NCBI GenBank assembly: GCA_038526915.1
Contig: JBCBGF010000012.1
Span: forward strand, 1 to 64,000
DNA from: JBCBGF01 sp038526915
GTDB taxonomy: Bacteria; Pseudomonadota; Alphaproteobacteria; Rhodobacterales; Rhodobacteraceae
Reading direction: 5' to 3'
DNA: 64,000 bases
Part shown: positions 60,530 to 64,000 of the stretch, one piece after another
How the letters are laid out: each line of letters opens with the position of its first letter
How positions within the stretch are numbered: the stretch's first letter is position 1
The notes under the pieces: model-generated
Database searches by the model: none
The model's input: the letters and a program-made list of their open reading frames with translations, nothing else
Told to the model about the DNA's origin: nothing
Translations under genes and position numbers: made by a program

Positions 60530-60976
60530 TTACTTGGCGGCAGTTGCCTTCTTGGCGGCAGCGGTCACGTCAGCCGTGGCTTTCTTGACTGCGGCAGTCG
60601 CATCTTCGGAGATGTCTTTGCCAGCGGCCAGCATCAGCTCAACCGTTTCCATCTGCACTTTCTTGGCAACTTCAGCGAAGGCAGCCATGTTTTCAGCAGC
60701 CATTTCAGCCTGGGCCGAAGCGAAATCGGTCATGGCTTTGCCGTAGTCTGCGGGCTCTTCCTTGACGGTGGCCACGACGCCCATCTTGCCAATGGTGTCT
60801 TTGGTCCACTTCGAGGAGATCTCGGTCGATTTCTCAGCGGCTTCCAGAGCCACTTTCGACATCTTCTCAGCCAGCGAGGCCTGCGTTTTGTAGGCTTCCT
60901 GCATGGCGGTCGTGTCGACCGGGAATGCGCCCATCATGTCTTTGAATGCTTTTGTGTAGTCCTGCGCTTTAGCCAT
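60530..60976 (-). CDS. phaP: Phasin (PHA granule-associated protein)
   Basis: A 148-residue amphipathic helical protein that coats polyhydroxybutyrate granules and limits their size. It reads KAQDYTKAFKDMMGAFPVDT, then alanine-rich helices (LAEKMSKVALEAAEKSTEIS, ASAQAEMAAENMAAFAEV) and a lysine/alanine tail (AAVKKATADVTAAAKKATAA), typical of Phasin_2 proteins. It lies 135 bp after phaC, with PhaR-like sites in the gap, and has its own terminator. Confidence 0.95.
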   Translation of the reverse strand: MAKAQDYTKAFKDMMGAFPVDTTAMQEAYKTQASLAEKMSKVALEAAEKSTEISSKWTKDTIGKMGVVATVKEEPADYGKAMTDFASAQAEMAAENMAAFAEVAKKVQMETVELMLAAGKDISEDATAAVKKATADVTAAAKKATAAK

Positions 60977-61037
60977 TTTCTCTCTCCTGAGCTAACCTGC
61001 GGGAAGCCCCGCTTTCTGCGACTGCAAACAATATGAC

Positions 61038-61081
61038 TGCTGCAGTGCGGCATTTCAAGAGATTTTTGCTGCGGTGCAGCA
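61038..61081 (-). promoter_or_regulatory. Two PhaR operator-like sites upstream of phaP
   Basis: TGCTGCAGTGCGGCA (61038-61052) and TGCTGCGGTGCAGCA (61067-61081) are near-identical palindromic 15-mers 29 bp apart centre to centre. They match the CTGC-N3-GCAG pattern known for PhaR in Rhodobacter sphaeroides. They lie between phaC and the phaP start at 60976. Confidence 0.8.
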
Positions 61082-61111
61082 TATTTTTATTATGATATAT
61101 TTTTCAATACC

Positions 61112-62917
61112 TTAAGCGCCCACCACATAGGTGCCAGGCGCCGGCGCAAGGGTTTTGTGACTTGAATCGCCTGGTTCGCGCGCTGGAATCTGTTTGCCCG
61201 AGCGGGACGACAACCATGTCTCCCACCGGGGCCACCACGACCCTTCGTGGAACGTCGCACCCTGCTGCCAGTCTTCGGGGGACAGGCTCAGATCCTCGTT
61301 GGTGTAGTGGCCATATTTGTTCCGGCTGGGCGGATTGACGATCCCCGCGATATGGCCCGACTCCGACAGGATAAAGGTGCGCGAGCGCGATCCCATTTGC
61401 CGGATCCCGTTGTAGCTCGATTTCCAGGCGGCGATGTGATCGGCCTCGCACGCGATGGCGCATAACGGGACTTTGACGTCTTTCAAGTGCAGCGTCTCAC
61501 CGCAGAGTGGGAAGCCCCCTGCGGCGAACTTGTCCTGCTGGCACAGGCCGCGCAGATACTCGACCGACATACGGGCCGGCAGGTTCGTCCCATCGCCGTT
61601 CCAATAGAGCAGGTCGAACGCGGGGGGGTTTTCGCCCATCATATAGCTTCGGATCGCGGGGCCGTAGACCAGATCGTTTGAGCGCAGGAAGCTGAAGGTG
61701 CGGCTCATGAAGAAGGAATCGAGGACGCCGCTGTCATTGACCTCTTGTTCGATGCCGTCGACGAAATCATCGTCGAGGAACACACCCACCTCGCCCTGAT
61801 CGGAGAAATCGGTGAGGGTGGTGAAGAAGGTCGCGGATTTGACGGATTTGTCGCCGCGTTTTTCCATCAGCGCGAGCGTCAGCGACAAGGTGGTGCCCGC
61901 GATGCAATAGCCCACGGTGTTCACCTTCTTCTGGCCTGTAATCGCCTTCACTTCCTTTATCGCGGTCAGGTAGCCGTCTTCGACATAGTCATCCATGCCC
62001 ACATCGCGGTAGCTGTGGTCTGGGTTTTTCCAGCTGACGACGAACAGGGTATAGCCCTGTTCGACGATCCAGTTGATGAGGCTGTTCTTGGGCTTTAGGT
62101 CCAGAATGTAGAACTTGTTGATCCAGGGCGGGAAGATGATCAACGGGGTTTCATGGACAGTTTTGGTCTTGGGTGCATATTGGATCAGCTCGAATAGGCG
62201 ATTGCGATAGATGACCGAGCCTTCGGTGGTGGCGAGGTTCTCGCCCACGTGAAAGGCCTCTTTATCAGCGAGGGTGACGACCACATCGCCGTTGTTCGCC
62301 TCAAGATCGCGGACCAGGTTTTCAAGCCCGTGAACAAGGCTTTCGCCATCGGTCTCCACCGCGCGACTCAGCGCCTCGGGGTTGGTGCCAAGGAAATTGG
62401 TGGGGCTGAACATGTCCACGATCTGGCGGCTGAAATATTCGACGCGCTGCTTTTCCTTGGCATCGAGCCCTTCCATGTCGGCGATCGCCTGTTCCATCGC
62501 CTCGGCGTTCATAAGGTATTGTTGTTTAATGAAATTAAAGTAGGGATGGGTCTGCCACAGCGGGTTTGAGAAACGGCGGTCCTGTGGGGTTTCATCGGGG
62601 GGCGCGGCCAACTTGCCGCTGGCCAGCGCCTGCTGCGCCTCGACGTAATGCTTCAGCGATTTGCCCCAGAAGCCGATCTGATGTTCGAGGATTTTCGAGG
62701 GGTTCGACATCATTTCAGCCATGTAGGCCGCGGCCGCTTTCATATAGAGATCCTGACCCGGGCCCTGGAGGCTGGCCGGCACGGTTTTCTTTCGCGAAAA
62801 CGCGGAGACCAGACGATTTGTCAGCTCTTCAACCCTGGCGAGATTTTCGTTCAGACGCTCAAGTTGTTCGTGCTGCTCGGCTTGCGACACCGCGTCGTCT
62901 GTTTCTTTAGTTGTCAT
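61112..62917 (-). CDS. phaC: Class I poly(3-hydroxyalkanoate) synthase
   Basis: A 601-residue polymerase that builds polyhydroxybutyrate from 3-hydroxyacyl-CoA. The N-terminal PhaC_N domain has NPLWQTHPYFNFIKQQYLMN. The alpha/beta hydrolase core has the lipase-like box GYCIAGT with Cys338 as nucleophile, the catalytic Asp in ACEADHIAAW and His in SGHIAGIVNPP. FVVSWKNPDHSYRDVGMDDY is conserved in class I. Length is normal. It is divergent from phaZ. Confidence 0.97.
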   Translation of the reverse strand: MTTKETDDAVSQAEQHEQLERLNENLARVEELTNRLVSAFSRKKTVPASLQGPGQDLYMKAAAAYMAEMMSNPSKILEHQIGFWGKSLKHYVEAQQALASGKLAAPPDETPQDRRFSNPLWQTHPYFNFIKQQYLMNAEAMEQAIADMEGLDAKEKQRVEYFSRQIVDMFSPTNFLGTNPEALSRAVETDGESLVHGLENLVRDLEANNGDVVVTLADKEAFHVGENLATTEGSVIYRNRLFELIQYAPKTKTVHETPLIIFPPWINKFYILDLKPKNSLINWIVEQGYTLFVVSWKNPDHSYRDVGMDDYVEDGYLTAIKEVKAITGQKKVNTVGYCIAGTTLSLTLALMEKRGDKSVKSATFFTTLTDFSDQGEVGVFLDDDFVDGIEQEVNDSGVLDSFFMSRTFSFLRSNDLVYGPAIRSYMMGENPPAFDLLYWNGDGTNLPARMSVEYLRGLCQQDKFAAGGFPLCGETLHLKDVKVPLCAIACEADHIAAWKSSYNGIRQMGSRSRTFILSESGHIAGIVNPPSRNKYGHYTNEDLSLSPEDWQQGATFHEGSWWPRWETWLSSRSGKQIPAREPGDSSHKTLAPAPGTYVVGA

Positions 62918-62937
62918 TGGTAGCTTTCCGGGGTATT

Positions 62938-62951
62938 TTGCAGGTGCAGCA
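62938..62951 (-). promoter_or_regulatory. PhaR-like site in the phaC/phaZ intergenic region
   Basis: TTGCAGGTGCAGCA shares the GTGCAGCA core of the sites upstream of phaP and phaR. It lies 21 bp upstream of the phaC start and about 90 bp upstream of phaZ, so PhaR could control either gene. Confidence 0.55.
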
Positions 62952-63040
62952 TTTCATATCGTAATGTTGATCTTACTGTCGCACGTTGCGGGGGGCAAAG
63001 CGACCAAATGAACCGGCGCGTGCCGGGCAAGGAGTAACCC

Positions 63041-64000
63041 GTGCGATACATGCTGACCTACGACCTGTATGAATCGATCCGCAACACCAACCAGTGGATG
63101 GGGGCATCGGCACAGGCGCTGGCGTCGTATCCTGCAACAGGCCTTGTGCCCAATCCGATGTTCCAACTGATTGCGGCCTGGGGCGAAGTGACCGAGCGCA
63201 GCTTTGCGCGTATGGTCGCCAAGCCGGACTGGGGCATCGACAGCATCGTGGCCGAGGATGGCCGCGACCATGTGGTCAGCGTTGAGATCGATGTGAAGCG
63301 GCCCTTTGGCGATCTAATCCGGTTCGAAGTGGCGGGCCGGCCCGATAAGAAACGGCGGATCCTGTTGGTGGCGCCGATGTCGGGGCACTACGCGACGCTG
63401 CTGCGGTCAACCGTGGCGAGCCTGTTGCCCGATGCCGATGTTTGGGTGACCGACTGGCACAATGCCCGCGACATCCCCGTCAGCGAAGGCAAGTTCGATA
63501 TCGAGGATTACACCCTTTACCTGATGGAATTCATGCGGTTCCTGGGGCCCGACACCCACGTGATCGCAATCTGCCAGCCCGCCCCGCTCGCGCTGGCGGC
63601 GACGGCCTATCTGGCCGAGCTGGAACCCGATGCCCAGCCGCGCACGCTGACCCTGATCGGCGGCCCGATCGACCCCGACGCCGCGCCGACGGACGTGACC
63701 GACTTTGGCCGCCGGGTGACGATGGGGCAATTGGAACATCTGGCGCTGCAGCGTGTGGGCTTCAAATACCCCGGCGTGGGGCGGATGGTCTATCCGGGCC
63801 TCGCGCAGCTAAGCTCGTTCATGTCGATGAACGCCGAACGGCACGGCAAGGCGTTCTATGAACAGATCCTGAGCGTGGCCAAAGGGCAAGCTGGCGACCA
63901 CGACAAGCACAACCGGTTCTACGACGAATATCTGGCCGTGATGGATATGACGGCCGAGTTCTATCTGTCGACGGTGGAGCGGATCTTTAAGGAACGGGAA
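63041..64000 (+). CDS. phaZ: Intracellular polyhydroxyalkanoate depolymerase (runs off the window)
   Basis: The first 320 codons of a PHB depolymerase that mobilises stored polymer. The N-terminus MRYMLTYDLYESIRNTNQWM is typical. DKKRRILLVAPMSGHYATLL starts the hydrolase core, and HVIAICQPAPLALAA has the nucleophile Cys178 of the intracellular type. GTG 63041 is the start: AAGGAG lies 6 nt upstream. It is divergent from phaC across 123 bp. The C-terminus with the remaining catalytic residues is outside. Confidence 0.95.
   Translation, partial: MRYMLTYDLYESIRNTNQWMGASAQALASYPATGLVPNPMFQLIAAWGEVTERSFARMVAKPDWGIDSIVAEDGRDHVVSVEIDVKRPFGDLIRFEVAGRPDKKRRILLVAPMSGHYATLLRSTVASLLPDADVWVTDWHNARDIPVSEGKFDIEDYTLYLMEFMRFLGPDTHVIAICQPAPLALAATAYLAELEPDAQPRTLTLIGGPIDPDAAPTDVTDFGRRVTMGQLEHLALQRVGFKYPGVGRMVYPGLAQLSSFMSMNAERHGKAFYEQILSVAKGQAGDHDKHNRFYDEYLAVMDMTAEFYLSTVERIFKERE

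Noticed and set aside
1..64000. tRNA or rRNA genes and CRISPR arrays
   Set aside because: No cloverleaf with GTTCRANNC T-arm in a proper setting, no rRNA-like sequence and no regularly spaced direct repeats were seen on either strand.

Overview
The window is a GC-rich chromosomal segment from an alphaproteobacterium, most likely of the Rhodobacteraceae/Roseobacter group. The reasons are the str operon order rpsL-rpsG-fusA-tuf, an aa3-type CtaD followed by a DUF2244 protein, a folB-folP-glmM string, a glyQ-FkbM-(small membrane protein)-glyS-PPDK-like string, a SAM-II riboswitch in front of metZ, and a phaZ/phaC-phaP-phaR cluster. The species assignment is inference. I saw no rRNA, tRNA, CRISPR array or intact transposase.

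Layout. 1-3624: str operon (minus) with a clear promoter at 3596-3624. 3700-13800: an S41-like protein, ctaD with a strong terminator, DUF2244, YqeY-like, carA, a membrane glycosyltransferase with a GspE-N-like front end, a GntR regulator, a HAD nucleotidase and a UbiH-type monooxygenase, closed by a long hairpin. 13877-17673: two overlapping Lrp-type regulators divergent from ilvC, then a small membrane protein, an EamA exporter and a lipoprotein. 17670-22027: glmM, folP, an extended folB, a 267-bp palindromic element resembling a MITE, and a SleB-type hydrolase. 22207-29039: PPDK-like protein and the glycyl-tRNA synthetase operon. 29188-41384: a degenerate trypsin-fold protein, trkH, folE2, amidotransferase, GFA protein, ackA with a MaoC-phosphotransacetylase fusion, GNAT, metZ with promoter, SAM-II riboswitch and terminator, a hydrolase and a GST. 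41385-43356: an AT-richer islet of unknown small genes and repeats. 43357-50403: DUF2842, purA, membrane proteins including two tandem paralogues, secG, pyrG, a small XRE regulator and a secreted protein. 50829-59792: TerB-like and PhnD-like proteins, an amino-acid-type ABC transporter, then a glutamine amidotransferase, a glutamine-synthetase-family ligase, a DegT-type aminotransferase and a LysR regulator. 59812-64000: the polyhydroxyalkanoate cluster.

How the genes work together. The PHA cluster is self-contained: synthase, phasin, repressor and depolymerase, with four copies of a GTGCAGCA-type site next to the genes that PhaR should control. AckA and the phosphotransacetylase fusion form the acetyl-CoA/acetate node. 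The transporter, amidotransferase, ligase and aminotransferase genes read as one uptake-and-catabolism system, probably through gamma-glutamylation of an amine; the substrate is unknown.

The less ordinary content lies between genes and at gene starts. There are two unrelated families of structured repeats: one 267-bp element, and two copies of a roughly 160-bp element. Two genes have coding sequence that runs upstream of any ATG/GTG/TTG. A 29-bp palindrome sits over a ribosome binding site. Several proteins keep a fold while losing catalytic residues.
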